Origin: Owenia fusiformis
Lineage: Eukaryota > Annelida > Polychaeta > Sabellida > Oweniidae
Direction: 5' to 3'
Assembly (NCBI GenBank): GCA_903813345.2
Contig: CAIIXF020000012.1
Location: 11,328,932 to 11,392,931 of the forward strand
Length of the DNA: 64,000 bases
Shown: positions 56,601-60,161 of the stretch, in pieces
Layout of the letters: every line of letters starts with the position of its first letter
How positions within the stretch are numbered: position 1 is the first letter of the stretch
Position numbers and translations under genes: made by a program
The notes under the pieces: model-generated
Database searches by the model: none
What the model saw: the letters and a program-made list of their open reading frames with translations, nothing else
Told to the model about the DNA's origin: nothing

Positions 56601-58331
56601 GATTATATACTGTCTCAGTTAAGTATCCAAGATCCAGTTATCCATGGTCTTAATAGCCATGATCCAGTTTTCTATGGCTATTACAGTATCCATGATCCAG
56701 TTGTTTTTAGTCGTAGTAGTGCTAGCAGTTGCCAATGGTCCTTATAGCTAGTCAGTCCAGTTGTCTCATGGTCCCAATAGCCAGTCAGTCCAGTTGTCTC
56801 ATGGTCCTCATAGCCAGTCGGTTCAGTTGTCTCATGGTCATCATAGCCAGTCAGTCCAGTTGTCTCATGGTCATCATAGCCAGTCGGTTCAGTTGTCTCA
56901 TGGTCCTCATAGCCAGTCGGTTCAGTTGTCAATTGACTTTGCAGCCATTGAAACATAACAAGTCAGTCCAGTTGTCTTATGGTCCTTATAGCAAGTCAGT
57001 CCAGTTGTCGTATGGTCCTTATAGTCATTTCAAGACAGATCAATCATGTTTCAAGCAAGACACACAAAAATGAACGTTTTGGAATTTAGAATGTTTACAT
57101 TACTATCAGCTATGTTACACATTAGGAGCCAATAAAATGTCCATTCATTCAGATCTAAAAAAGTCTACTAGACAGTATGTATTGAAGATATTTTTTGAGT
57201 TTAAAACATCCTAACCTCAACTACATTTTGATCGGTTTGAATTACATTTAATAAGATATGATTCTGGCAAATCTAGCTTGAGGTTAAAGATTTAGGTTTC
57301 GTGAATTGAAACATCACAAGAATTCCTCACAACAGGCTAAATAAATGAAAACATTACAGGCAAATTAATGGAATCATAAATTTAACAAGGAAAAGTTGAA
57401 AAGTCCCTAAAAACAACAGGCAATTTTGTGAAAACAACCGGTGAAAATCGCCTGTTGCCTGCTGCTCATGAAACACCTGTGTTATGATAAATTTAGTACA
57501 TGACATTCAACTTTTGTGACTTGAAGAAAATTATTGCTAGAATCATTGCGAGTACAGATAAAGCTAGTGCCAAAAATCAGCTTTTGAAAAATAATGGTTA
57601 TCAGGGTTTGTCATGACCTCACTCAAAGTGGGCGTGGCACATCGATGACTTTTGATGGTATTATATGTTCTTAACGTTTGTGAATGATTGTTCCATCTCA
57701 GTTAAGTAACTTTCAAGTACTGACCCCAAATTTTAACAAAATCACATAAATTAACTGACCCTCGGCACTCGGCCCCAAATTTCTCCGTGAATATAGATTC
57801 TCTATGAAATCAGTTGTCAATTAACGAGGGATATCATAACTCAACTTTATAGCAGATCAGACCACTCAAAGAAGCATTAGCGACTCACCTAACTTTTGGT
57901 GGAATATTTTATCGAAGGTGACTTCACCCATCTTTTCCAAGTGTTTATGCATAACACTTCGCACACTGGAAAGAAAAGTAACCACAAAATGTCAAAGTTA
58001 TGATCAAAATGTGATTTCTGTAACATTCTAGACCTCGAGCAATGACACATGAACACGAAGCATCAAATGCTATAGAAATGTGGGTTGCCTAGGTTATCTG
58101 TCTGCTCAATCCAGAAAATTAATTTTCTCCAGAGAAAATTCAGACATCAAAATCAAAACATGGTGGACTGTTTGGATATCCAAGGTGATCGGGACATGAA
58201 CATTGCATAGGGACCTACCTCGGATCGGGTAGTATTATTTTCTTGCTTGCTCTAGCGGCTGGAGTTGACTTGGATTTCTCCATAGCCATTAAATAGGAGA
58301 CATCCGCGAGCACTGCTTCGAGATCCGCCAT
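2555..58331 (-). CDS. GRK2: G protein-coupled receptor kinase 2/3 ortholog, exons 1-4 (N-terminal 122 residues)
   Basis: This gene encodes a cytosolic serine/threonine kinase that phosphorylates agonist-occupied GPCRs and, through its RGS-homology domain, can bind G-alpha-q. The four minus-strand exons (58331-58219, 57965-57889, 56231-56158, 2656-2555) join in phase (phases 2, 1, 0, 0). They give 122 residues that align without gap to residues 1-122 of vertebrate GRK2. The start [19 protein letters not shown] is identical to the human protein. All splice sites are GT-AG, with strong acceptors at exons 2-4. Introns are 253, 1657 and about 53,501 bp. The kinase and PH domains are not in the window; exon 4 ends at a gtaagt donor at 2554 and no further exon was seen in 1-2554. 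Vertebrate GRK2 and GRK3 are paralogs, and this is probably the single invertebrate ortholog (fly Gprk1 type). The coordinates span introns; the exons are listed separately. Confidence 0.97.
2945..3131. repeat. Family C repeat, copy with perfect 14-bp inverted ends
   Basis: The ends AGGCCTGTAGCCAG and CTGGCTACAGGCCT are exact inverted repeats. The inside includes ccaaaagtgctcagaatggt. It is a short non-coding DNA transposon (MITE) of unassigned superfamily. Confidence 0.8.
3218..3292 (+). CDS. Short ORF (24 aa) at a TISU-like start, possible leader ORF
   Basis: ATGGCGGCC opens a 24-codon frame reading [16 protein letters not shown] followed by CAFLPPVK and a stop. The context matches the YY1/TISU start motif at most positions and the composition looks protein-like. 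No strong donor lies inside it (only CCT|gtgaaa). It may be an upstream ORF, the first exon of an unseen transcript, or chance. The family is not recognised. Confidence 0.25.
   Translation: MAANPMSDDPYKESRQCAFLPPVK
3859..3915 (+). CDS. Nested gene candidate, exon 1 (19 aa)
   Basis: The exon reads [19 protein letters not shown] and ends GAG|gtaagt, a near-consensus donor, at a codon boundary. The frame is open upstream to 3760 with no earlier Met, so this ATG is the natural start. It lies just downstream of the NRF-1/CCAAT patch. It joins in phase 0 to the exon at 5079-5228. This gene would run opposite to GRK2 inside its third intron. I do not recognise the protein family. Confidence 0.5.
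4383..4680. repeat. Family J repeat (reverse orientation)
   Basis: It shares ggccgtcatacccgggtcat and taaccaatcagcaag with the inverse of the copy at 31683-31995. It lies in the intron between the two nested-gene exon candidates. Confidence 0.65.
5079..5228 (+). CDS. Nested gene candidate, exon 2 (50 aa)
   Basis: The acceptor follows cttccttttactt (ctctaag|G), and the donor is AAG|gtaagc; both ends are phase 0. The exon gives 50 codons starting [20 protein letters not shown] and ending FTAKQK, with charged and hydrophobic residues mixed as in a folded protein. Twelve bases after the donor begins a family A repeat, which in turn hosts the foldback element at 5319. The next exon is either 8371-8427 in phase 0 (87-aa product) or, if the element-borne exons are used, 6251 onward (169-aa product). 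Confidence 0.5.
6251..6288 (+). CDS. Element-borne exon candidate (13 aa, split codon)
   Basis: The frame [12 protein letters not shown] ends in two bases (CA) before gtaggg. A 69-bp intron (6289-6357, gtaggg...ttgcag) joins it to the next exon, completing a Gln codon. An upstream ATG at 6239 is in the same frame (MTRQ...). The acceptor gacag at 6250 has no clear pyrimidine tract. It lies inside the foldback element, so it is either a captured fragment or an exon recruited by the nested gene. Confidence 0.3.
6358..6570 (+). CDS. Element-borne exon candidate (71 aa)
   Basis: The acceptor is tttgcag and the donor is AAG|gtaatt, with an open frame throughout. The product begins [20 protein letters not shown] and ends DRKSNEKHL plus a split Arg codon. 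It joins in frame to 8371 (AG|G = Arg, then [16 protein letters not shown] and a stop). It has no similarity I recognise, including to hAT transposase. Its position in the unique centre of the foldback element suggests gene capture or exonisation. Confidence 0.35.
8371..8427 (+). CDS. Nested gene candidate, terminal exon
   Basis: A strong acceptor (ctctgtatttttcag) opens the exon. Two frames are usable. In phase 0, directly after the exon at 5079-5228, it reads [18 protein letters not shown] and stops at 8427 (87-aa protein). After the element-borne exon 6358-6570 it reads (R)[16 protein letters not shown] and stops at 8422 (169-aa protein). The first option needs no transposon sequence and is preferred. 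A possible poly(A) signal, aataaa, lies near 8748. Confidence 0.4.
   Translation, partial: ETKAPRDFPAWSTFSAIV
8489..8769 (+). other. Coding-looking segment, strand and gene uncertain
   Basis: Plus-strand frames read [20 protein letters not shown] (from 8489, stop near 8596) and, in another frame, a 73-residue stretch from 8548 that includes [20 protein letters not shown] and ends KLRDH at 8769. The minus strand is also open (8698-8504, [20 protein letters not shown]...). Both strands look protein-like. It may be the 3' part of the nested gene, a decayed gene copy, or a captured fragment. I do not recognise it. Confidence 0.25.
8886..9078. repeat. Family A repeat
   Basis: It starts acagtaagacctgtctaatc and ends ggtgttcagatatacaagtt. 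Internal gtgttcagattagcaggtg is the family hallmark. Confidence 0.75.
9324..9692. repeat. Two adjacent family A repeats with a (GACG)n run
   Basis: Copy one (9324-9480) starts acagtaaaacctgtctaagt and contains a simple (ggac)n run at 9368-9400. Copy two (about 9524-9692) starts acagtgaaacctatc and ends agacaggttttactgt. Confidence 0.75.
10000..10155. repeat. Family B repeat
   Basis: It carries the family core tacctgccatttgttacaga, followed by tgctgactgctagacacc and ending in ggtgacaaaa. The family is non-coding and unclassified. Confidence 0.7.
10485..11562. repeat. Minisatellite, 31-33 bp unit, about 1.1 kb
   Basis: The array is of units such as tttagtgaatacctatactt followed by aggaacacactta (33 bp), with 31-bp versions in the middle. 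The left end (ctcttttggaacctctatat, attcagtgagcacc) resembles family A sequence, so the array probably grew from a family A copy. Minus-strand frames through it encode an 11-residue repeat ([11 protein letters not shown]) that is a by-product of the unit length. Confidence 0.85.
11563..12574. other. Intronic DNA with one family K MITE
   Basis: A family K palindromic repeat (11911-12014) begins cccagtcacatatg and ends caaatgtgactgaagc, matching the copy at 60162-60322. A C run lies at 11868-11880. Nothing else is recognisable. Confidence 0.5.
12575..12810. repeat. C/T-rich tandem repeat, about 3 units of 80 bp
   Basis: Phrases such as tcatctgccctcaccc, ctctactcatggcttcactc and caggtcattgctaagtcatc recur three times with small changes. 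Confidence 0.65.
13437..13588. repeat. Family C repeat
   Basis: It runs from aggcctaaagccaagg to actggctacaggcct, with a C run and the aagtgattttgagccaaaat hallmark. The flanks (agtac on both sides) may be a short target duplication. Confidence 0.75.
14170..14369. mobile_element. TA-flanked mariner-type MITE (200 bp)
   Basis: The left end TACCAGGTTGTTCAATAAGT and the right end cttattgaacaacctagTA are inverted repeats. They extend inward through aatgctctcatttcaaaagg and cctttgaaatgagagcattt. TA at both ends fits Tc1/mariner insertion. Confidence 0.85.
14419..15169. repeat. Two family A repeats
   Basis: Copy one (14419-14595) starts acagtaaaacctgtcttagt and ends aaggttatactg. Copy two (14982-15169) starts acagtaaaaccatatata and ends ttgacaggttttagtgt. 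Between them is ordinary AT-rich DNA. Confidence 0.75.
15540..15680. promoter_or_regulatory. Tandem-duplicated CRE block
   Basis: About 62 bp is duplicated. Each unit carries a form of ttgttatgtgtatccatg and ends in a full CRE palindrome TGACGTCA (15600-15607 and 15662-15669) followed by taacaa. Two spaced CREs could bind CREB/ATF dimers. Whether they act on GRK2 is unknown. Confidence 0.45.
15770..15920. repeat. Long palindrome / hairpin, 119-bp core
   Basis: Bases 15786-15904 form an almost uninterrupted inverted repeat centred on 15845. The ends gtacctgtgcaa and ttgcacaggtac pair, and inside them cattcttga, ctttgataat and tctttat pair with their inverses down to a 3-base loop (gtc-tac-gac). 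Only about ten positions mismatch. Weaker pairing continues outward to about 15770 and 15920. The frame across it is a by-product. Confidence 0.85.
16128..16681. mobile_element. Non-autonomous hAT element with exact 8-bp target duplication
   Basis: The terminal repeats TAGGGCTGCCATC and GATGGCAGCCCTA are inverted, flanked by an exact AGAAAATT (16120-16127 and 16682-16689). The subterminal zones are rich in gtcgac/tcgac words (tgtcgacagtcgaact; aagtcgacgttccgac). The TIR and 8-bp duplication are diagnostic of hAT. At 554 bp there is no room for a transposase, and the frames inside run through non-coding sequence. Confidence 0.92.
19225..19437 (+). pseudogene. Fragment of a transposon-associated 'HEEADT' protein
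   Basis: The 70-codon frame contains [20 protein letters not shown] and later [11 protein letters not shown]. This resembles the (N)HEEADT...SxDTDV motif pair seen in uncharacterised, often repeat-borne proteins of many invertebrates. The usual second motif SPDTDV has become SDDTEC. It has neither the N- nor the C-terminal parts of such proteins. It lies in the centre of the foldback element, so it is probably cargo or a relic of the element's own gene. Confidence 0.45.
19785..20820. mobile_element. Nested inverted-repeat element (1.04 kb) inside the foldback element
   Basis: About 31 bp of the ends are inverted repeats: the left reads CAACTGGTACCCAAGACAAG and continues into tcgtacccaag; the right is its inverse (cttgggtacgacttgtcttg...). 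The left end has extra tandem ggtacccaagacaactcgta units. The element is bracketed by an 11-bp direct repeat CCTTTAAAATG (19774-19784 and 20821-20831), longer than hAT or mariner duplications and closer to MULE/FB values. The interior is AT-rich and non-coding. Confidence 0.8.
23052..23127. mobile_element. Tiny palindromic mariner-type MITE (75 bp)
   Basis: It runs from acagggtgggctaaaaattg to cttttggtacacccagta, with ggtttac and gtaaacc facing each other. The family end cagggtg is shared with a single end at about 13786 and with the element at 58888. Confidence 0.6.
23530..23696. repeat. Family A repeat
   Basis: It contains aggtgttcgctacagagagg and ends cacttagacaggttttactg. Confidence 0.75.
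23767..23971. repeat. Family D repeat (gtgggtgcaaa type)
   Basis: It starts agtgatctccctaggatttt and ends aatgctggagagatccctg, with three gtgggtgca words inside. The ends of the family (CAGTGATCTCC / GGAGATCACTG) are inverted repeats, best seen in the copy at 45079-45284. Confidence 0.8.
24792..25022. mobile_element. Palindromic MITE with 30-bp ends
   Basis: The left end ccaggccacaggaaag, then gtcttatcaca, is mirrored on the right by tgtgataagac and ttttcctgtggccagg. It is about 230 bp, with no coding content. The superfamily is unassigned. Confidence 0.75.
25342..25695. repeat. Recent 177-bp tandem duplication of a family A segment
   Basis: Unit one (25342-25518) and unit two (25519-25695) share gcaagggttcctcccacaca, agtgaaacctgtct and nearly everything else. 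The few differences gather in the last 25 bases. The near identity implies a young event. Confidence 0.85.
25696..26124. repeat. Family A copy with family B inserted
   Basis: Family B occupies about 25760-25880 (caccacctgccatttgttac). Family A resumes to about 26124, ending agattagacaggttttactg. Confidence 0.75.
26125..27096. other. No recognisable feature
   Basis: AT-rich intronic DNA. A 76-codon frame at 26299-26529 has no supporting context. Confidence 0.5.
27097..27255. repeat. Family H repeat (cgcctgttg type)
   Basis: It runs from ggggtttcattagcagcagg to attctagtgaaacccc, with inverted GGGGTTTC/GAAACCCC ends and internal aattcgcctgttgtttttag. Confidence 0.8.
27649..28028. repeat. Two decayed family C fragments, preceded by a family J fragment
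   Basis: Fragment one (27649-27780) has aggcctgtaccaagc and tgatcagaatggtgaaaact. Fragment two (27868-28028) has aagccagcttttgccaaggt and ctgcatgatgttgaaatga. Just upstream, tttcttaaaagagagcttca (27580s) is a family J word. Confidence 0.6.
28844..29546 (-). mobile_element. piggyBac-type element, internally deleted, TTAA-flanked
   Basis: The ends TTAACCTTTACCATGCTGCC and (inverse) TTAACCTTTAGCGTGCTGCC match at 18 of 20 positions, with TTAA at both edges. The right side is CpG-rich and has a further inverted pair (gtccgccggcag; cgtccgccggcag). At 703 bp it lacks the transposase body but keeps a minus-strand start exon (29282-29184). Confidence 0.85.
29184..29282 (-). pseudogene. piggyBac transposase N-terminal remnant (32 aa)
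   Basis: The context aaaATGGCGGAC opens a frame [20 protein letters not shown] followed by [12 protein letters not shown] and a stop. The acidic SDxE-rich start is typical of piggyBac transposases. The catalytic DDD part and the C-terminal cysteine domain are absent because the element has lost its centre. Function as a transposase is impossible; a short peptide or a domesticated promoter cannot be excluded. Confidence 0.6.
29612..29895. repeat. Family H fragment and family B fragment
   Basis: At 29612-29720, agtttcataagctgcgggca resembles family H. At 29817-29893, aggcattaacacg and acctgtcatttgttacagat are family B. Confidence 0.55.
29896..30067 (+). promoter_or_regulatory. Second CpG-rich promoter-like patch
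   Basis: A perfect 14-bp palindrome TGCGTGCGCACGCA (29954-29967) resembles an NRF-1 site. A CCAAT motif (atccaatataa, about 29979) and several CpGs follow. It precedes the start codon at 30068 by about 100 bp. Confidence 0.4.
30068..30421 (+). CDS. Two-exon candidate gene, possible small membrane protein
   Basis: Exon 1 (30068-30090) reads MSHSADN plus TG, with donor TTG|gtaaga. An 87-bp intron to 30177 (accgaag|G) completes Trp. Exon 2 (30178-30421) then reads 80 residues starting [20 protein letters not shown] and a stop. The second half is hydrophobic ([32 protein letters not shown]), suggesting one or two membrane segments. The phase match and CpG-rich upstream are in favour. The acceptor lacks a pyrimidine tract, and exon 1 could splice elsewhere. 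I do not recognise the protein. Confidence 0.3.
31060..31180. repeat. Decayed family B repeat
   Basis: It contains accaaccaccaaacaccatc, cacaaaaaatgaagacc and aacaatatgttacaacc, in the family B order. Confidence 0.5.
31431..31640. repeat. Direct repeat pair, 168 bp apart
   Basis: The phrase actcctcaagggacccagaa followed by aatgttccgtgtaagaaaga recurs at 31599 with two changes. It is a partial dimer of an unknown unit. Confidence 0.65.
31683..31995. repeat. Family J repeat
   Basis: It carries cttcttaaaagatagcttca, ttgctgattggttgtgaaa and cgattaatgacctgaggtat. A reverse copy lies at 4383-4680 (ttaaccaatcagcaagcaga). Confidence 0.65.
31996..33379. other. Intronic DNA, one unexplained open region
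   Basis: A C run lies at about 32138-32152. Bases 32608-32898 are open on the minus strand for 96 codons with less AT bias than the flanks ([20 protein letters not shown]...), but no splice or promoter context supports a gene. A TGACGTCA motif is at about 31803, in the repeat just before. Confidence 0.35.
33380..33610. repeat. Family A variant repeat
   Basis: Repeated gaggtgttctactaaa and ggttcattcaacattaagt. The same variant occurs at 24660-24775 and 53454-53669. Confidence 0.65.
34183..34397. repeat. Family C repeat, well preserved
   Basis: The ends CAGGCCCGTAGCCAGG and CCTGGCTACGGGCCTG are perfect inverted repeats. Inside are G and C runs and atcatgcagtttttcaccat. Confidence 0.85.
34703..34930. 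repeat. Family G repeat (short copy)
   Basis: It begins ggcaactccacggagtagca and aatcccaacgaa, and ends gaacttcgttcgttgggata after a (GACG)n-like tract. The start and end are partly inverted (tcccaacgaa/ttcgttgggat). Confidence 0.75.
35088..35810. repeat. Higher-order minisatellite: 54-bp unit of three 18-mers
   Basis: Units such as catgatgtaccattcactct, gatctaccatatcaaat and tataccattacacacac add up to 54 bp (for example 35183, 35291 and 35345 are in register). Each third is a diverged 18-mer built on atctaccatt. Confidence 0.85.
36057..36420. repeat. Minisatellite, 54-58 bp unit, about 6 copies
   Basis: The unit contains cattgcatgaatatgtacat and accctccaccaaaagaatgg. The first three copies are exactly 58 bp apart (36062, 36120, 36178). 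Confidence 0.85.
36840..37075. repeat. Degenerate tandem repeat, about 40-bp unit
   Basis: The phrase gactaattaaggtagcc recurs about six times with spacers of varying length. Confidence 0.7.
37521..37688. repeat. Family D repeat
   Basis: It runs from acagtgatttctttctcaag to gtggagatcactg, with three gtgggtgca words. Confidence 0.75.
37900..38975. repeat. Two family B repeats around an irregular tandem tract
   Basis: Family B copies lie at 37903-37982 (ends gtggtgacataaa) and 38824-38970 (starts aacaaggcattaacatgaca). Between them, 38350-38580 repeats aatgacacacata and accaccaaat words irregularly. Confidence 0.65.
39068..39241. repeat. Family H repeat
   Basis: Reverse of the copy at 27097: it runs from ggggttttactacaatttct to gcctgctgctaacgaaaccc, with aaacaacaggcaattttg inside. 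Confidence 0.8.
39801..40147. repeat. Family A copy with family B nested inside
   Basis: The family A ends are acagtaaaacttgtctc and gatatacaggttctactgta. Family B (about 39910-40030, ttcaccacctgccatttgct) interrupts it. Confidence 0.8.
40148..41130. other. No recognisable feature
   Basis: AT-rich intron. A 95-codon minus frame (40601-40888) has no supporting splice or promoter signals. Confidence 0.45.
41131..41260. repeat. Family B repeat
   Basis: It carries gcactaacatgcaaaatgtc and accacctgccatttgttata, then cattgaacgccgactgccg. Confidence 0.75.
41544..42080. repeat. Family A copy followed by a threefold tandem duplication
   Basis: Family A (41544-41722) starts acagtaaaacctgtatata and ends gaagacaggttttactgta. 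The following segment (gaagtcagtactaaactaca, catatatgtcccgctagaat) occurs three times, at about 41735, 41900 and 41993, each after a family A end. Confidence 0.75.
42440..43140. repeat. Minisatellite, 51-bp unit, about 13 copies
   Basis: The unit is built of accttacagagagtcatgca, tgcatcaattatgtggt and ctccatagcaacat. Exact 51-bp spacing is seen (42491, 42542). Later copies decay. Frames in both directions simply read the 17-codon repeat. Confidence 0.88.
43317..43520. repeat. Family D repeat
   Basis: It begins tgacatctccataggatttt and ends atgctggggagatcacc. Confidence 0.75.
43985..44850. repeat. Family G repeat, long copy with internal ~118-bp tandem units
   Basis: It starts agcaactccacggagtagca and ends gaacttcgttcggtgggata after a (GGAC)n tract. 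Inside, about four tandem units share atttgagttatcaaagatta, cgccattttgaaattaagcg and aaccaaatccgttcactggt. Confidence 0.85.
45079..45284. repeat. Family D repeat, best-preserved copy
   Basis: The ends CAGTGATCTCC and GGAGATCACTG are exact inverted repeats. The inside is tcaagtgggtgcaaaatttt to gcgcccacttgctttaatgc. No target duplication is clear. Confidence 0.85.
46000..46110 (+). repeat. tRNA-derived SINE fragment
   Basis: The stretch cgcccggaaagcgagagatc followed by gtgggttcaatccaccct looks like a tRNA anticodon-to-T-arm region, with a good Pol III B box (GGTTCAATCC). The 5' A-box half is degraded and the sequence runs on into non-tRNA DNA, as in SINEs. It is not a functional tRNA. Confidence 0.6.
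46446..46700. repeat. Family A half followed by a family B repeat
   Basis: The family A word gtgttcagattagcaggta (46478 on) is followed by family B from 46529 (aacaaggcattaacatgcaa). It ends in three copies of ggtggtgacataataat. Confidence 0.75.
46701..47817. other. No recognisable feature
   Basis: Strongly AT-rich intron without repeats I can assign. It holds no supported coding sequence. Confidence 0.5.
47818..48125. repeat. Family J repeat
   Basis: It runs from cctctgcatttgttctactt to acactaggcagagg, with inverted CCTCTGC/GCAGAGG ends. Internal cgctgattggttgagaaaag is shared with 52527-52812. Confidence 0.75.
48343..48482. repeat. Family B repeat
   Basis: It runs from aacaaggcattaacatgcaa to caatatgtcaccaca, with gcctgccatttgttacagac inside. 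Confidence 0.75.
49174..49346. repeat. Family A repeat
   Basis: It runs from acagtcaaacctgtattagt to gttcactgtataggttttac. Confidence 0.75.
49786..49985. repeat. Family D repeat
   Basis: It contains tctccccaggatttttttta, tcctgtgggtgcaaatt and caagtgggtccagcatccac. The right end is decayed. Confidence 0.7.
49986..51969. other. No recognisable feature
   Basis: AT-rich intron about 2 kb long. I see no repeat family and no supported coding sequence. Confidence 0.5.
51970..52305. repeat. Decayed family A repeat
   Basis: It starts acagtaaaatctatattcaa and ends agaaggttttactgta. The middle contains unrelated AT-rich sequence. Confidence 0.55.
52527..52812. repeat. Family J repeat
   Basis: It contains tttcttaaaagagagcttca, agctcgctgattggttgaga and ggggcgaagctgctaaact, in the same order as 47818-48125. 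Confidence 0.75.
53454..53669. repeat. Family A variant repeat
   Basis: It runs from acagttaaacttttgtgaag to gttccatttaacaatttttactgt-type sequence, with aagtgttccacttgtggagg inside. Confidence 0.6.
54548..55204 (-). mobile_element. Inner hAT element (657 bp) with BED-finger remnant
   Basis: The ends TAGAGGTGTCACAGT and ACCGTGACACCTCTA are inverted. The 8-bp flanks ATTCGCAA and ATTCGCCA differ at one base. The subterminal parts (ttcggtacgatacggaacgg; gaaattcggtccaatatcgg) also mirror each other. Most of the transposase is gone. Confidence 0.88.
54811..54880 (-). pseudogene. hAT transposase BED zinc-finger exon fragment
   Basis: The minus-strand frame reads [15 protein letters not shown] then TPISQ, followed by donor G|gtaaac. 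K(S)xVWKYFG is the usual start of a BED-type zinc finger in hAT transposases and ZBED proteins. The cysteine pair and histidines that complete the finger are absent from this element, so it is a relic. Confidence 0.65.
55692..55875. repeat. Family D repeat
   Basis: It contains tttctcaagtgggtgcaaaa and ends aatgctggggagatcac. The left end is decayed. Confidence 0.75.
56158..56231 (-). CDS. GRK2: GRK2/3 exon 3: RGS-homology domain (aa 64-88)
   Basis: The acceptor is a long T-run ending ttcag. The exon encodes [20 protein letters not shown] and then KFYEE, and ends at a codon boundary with donor GAG|gtaagt. Human has [20 protein letters not shown] followed by EFYEE in the same positions. The segment [11 protein letters not shown] is closer to invertebrate GRK2/3 proteins than to mammalian ones (fly has EPIQQLKFFEQ). 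The next exon lies 53.5 kb away. Confidence 0.96.
56395..57045. repeat. Two-part minisatellite, ccatggtccagtt then 33-bp unit
   Basis: The first part (56395-56720) is an irregular series of atggtccagttgtc / tagccatggt words. The second (56745-56935) is a clean 33-bp array of agtccagttgtctcatggtc plus ctcatagccagtc (register 56761, 56794). Two longer units follow to 57045. The array lies between GRK2 exons 3 and 2. Confidence 0.85.
57294..57479. repeat. Family H repeat
   Basis: It contains cctcacaacaggctaaat, aaacaacaggcaattttgtg and cgcctgttgcctgctgctca. It lies in GRK2 intron 2. Confidence 0.75.
57889..57965 (-). CDS. GRK2: GRK2/3 exon 2: linker and first RGS-homology helices (aa 38-63)
   Basis: The acceptor ttctttccag opens the exon; its first base completes Ser38. 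Residues [19 protein letters not shown] lead into the start of the RGS-homology domain (KIFHQKL), matching human SIRSVMQKYLEDRGEVTFE. The exon ends one base into Gly64 with donor G|gtgagt (phase 1). It lies 253 bp downstream of exon 1 on the minus strand. The repeat-free short intron and strong sites leave little doubt about the call. Confidence 0.97.
58219..58331 (-). CDS. GRK2: GRK2/3 exon 1: start codon and receptor-binding N-terminal helix (aa 1-37)
   Basis: The exon encodes 37 codons plus two bases, starting [14 protein letters not shown] and ending KKIILPDP. The donor is GAG|gtaggt and intron 1 is phase 2. The N-terminal helix is the part of GRKs known to contact activated receptor and stabilise the closed kinase. 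All its expected residues (D3, L4, V7, L8, D10, Y13, M17) are present. The ATG sits in the context caatATGGCGGA, which resembles a YY1 site or TISU initiator (translation initiator of short 5' UTRs), and no other ATG is plausible here. Differences from human are few and conservative (for example S for A at 22 and D for E at 36). Confidence 0.98.
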
Positions 58332-58700
58332 ATTGCTAGAGGTTCTAGGCTAATCCTTTGTGCGTACTCCCTCCCGATAATCCAAACACAAAACCTTTAA
58401 TTTATTATTTAAATCCAGTGTTTGCCGCTGTATGTTATCATTCTAATACGACTCATATGTTTCCTTTATCTGTTGATCGTAAACTTTTACGGTTAAGATT
58501 CCATTATTGTCAGTAAATCCAAATTTATGTTGATATAATTTCTCGACTCATGGAGGTCGAACAGTATATAACACTCTTTGGCAACCAAGACGAGATCGAT
58601 GCGCTGATTGGTTCATAGAATGTGTACGCTGACATCACTGGAATTAGGAACACCATCTAATGATAGGGAAAGAAATCAAAATCAACTAATTAATCGAATG
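58332..58700 (-). promoter_or_regulatory. GRK2/3 5' flank / promoter
   Basis: This is the region upstream of the GRK2 start codon. On the minus strand it contains a good CCAAT box (AACCAATCAGCG; ATTGG on the plus strand at 58607-58611) about 275 bp before the ATG, which would suit NF-Y. A nearby half X-box (ggcaacc, 58581-58587) would suit RFX. No TATA box is placed convincingly. The start codon context looks like a YY1/TISU element, which is typical of TATA-less promoters with short leaders. The transcription start itself cannot be read from the sequence. Confidence 0.5.
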
Positions 58701-58887
58701 TACAGGAATTATCAGTGATGAATATCTAAATGGGTCCATATAGCGTACTTCAAATAGAATACGTTTAAAAAATTGAATTTGAAAAATGAACACGCCATGA
58801 ATAATCAGAACATGTCAAAATGAAAGTGAAAGTAAATGTAAACAAACAAACAAACATGTGCTCTTGTTGGAGAAGGGATTTACCATA

Positions 58888-59483
58888 TACAGGGTGTCCC
58901 CAAAGTATGCCCCCCCCCCCCCCTAGGCAGACATATGCCAACATCTCCAGAGCATGTGCCGTATATCATTTTAAAGCTCATCCAAAGTTGCATTGACTTA
59001 CCAAGTATCATGGCTCAACTCACAAATGGGAAAATGTTGAACACTTTATTAAAGTTTAGTTGCACACTAAATTAATAGTCGATGCGTCTCCCTAGGCCAT
59101 GTTAACGGCAGTCATTCTTTTCAGATATTACCTTAAACGCACTTCAAATAGGGGTATAGCATTTTGTAGTCCTCGTTAATCATTTGTAAGTCATTTTAGA
59201 TGAGTTTCCTCGGAGTATCTGCCCTCATCATCTCTTTTTCCAAGTCAATCCATCCTATCTTTGACGATGGCACCCGTATTTTCGGTCCCACTCCCATTCA
59301 GGTCAGTGCTGTTTCCAGGACATTGATCTGAACTTTAATTTTAGCCAAACTTTTGAAATACCTGTTACATTCTCCCATTTGTCAGTTGAACCATAATACT
59401 TGGCAAAACAATGTAATTTTGGATGAGCTTGAAATGATATACGACTTAGACGTTGGAGTCCCATACTTTCGGAACACTCTGTA
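58888..59483. mobile_element. TA-flanked mariner-type element, non-autonomous (about 595 bp)
   Basis: The left end TACAGGGTGTCCCCAAAGTA and the right end catactttcggaacactctgTA are inverted over about 20 bp. TA is at both edges and a C run lies inside the left end. The frames within (59353-59535 plus; 59581-59303 minus) show no mariner D,D34D-type catalytic motif. Confidence 0.75.
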
Positions 59484-59622
59484 TATGGTACCTCCATGGG
59501 GACAGGAGCAAGACAGGTCCCTATTTTCGATCTAGATTGCCTGTGAAGATATTTTGAAGACTTTTTTGCTATATTAAACAAGGCAACAATGGGATAGAGT
59601 CTTGTATATTACAATTTTAACC

Positions 59623-59803
59623 ACAGTGAAACCTGTATATCCGAACACCTCTATAATCTGATCACCTCTCAATGTGAAACTTTCTGCGTCCAAAATTTGC
59701 TATCTCTTAATGACTTACATGTTAATAAAAACTAGAAATGTGAACACCTGCTAATAACCAAACACTTGGCCAGAGGTGTTCGATCTAAATAGGATTTACT
59801 GTA
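59623..59803. repeat. Family A repeat
   Basis: It runs from acagtgaaacctgtatatcc to tctaaataggatttactgta. Confidence 0.75.
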
Positions 59804-60161
59804 ATTGATTCTTTTTTCTTACTTGAATCTTTTTTTGCTATTATGTCTCATGGTGTCACTGTGTATTCATGTATTACATATAGTTTTTATGTACACACTT
59901 TTTATAGTAAATAAATAAACAAATAAAATTAGAAAAGACTACACGAGACTTCAGTCAAAATAAATAAATTAATTTATTTCTGATTTTCTTGCTTACAATT
60001 TTGCAAGTGTTGTTAGTTTGGAGAGCGAATGCTTGTTTAAGGTATTTTCATAAACTGCAAGACCCATGGGAGAGGACCAAAACCTGTAAAGAAAGCTAGC
60101 AATTAAGAAAGGCAAACTTAGCCTAAAGTGTCAGCTGCAAGATAGCAACCAGGCATTGTAA

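Noticed and set aside
56681-57073. Three overlapping repetitive frames on both strands
   Set aside because: By-products of the 33-bp minisatellite in GRK2 intron 2.
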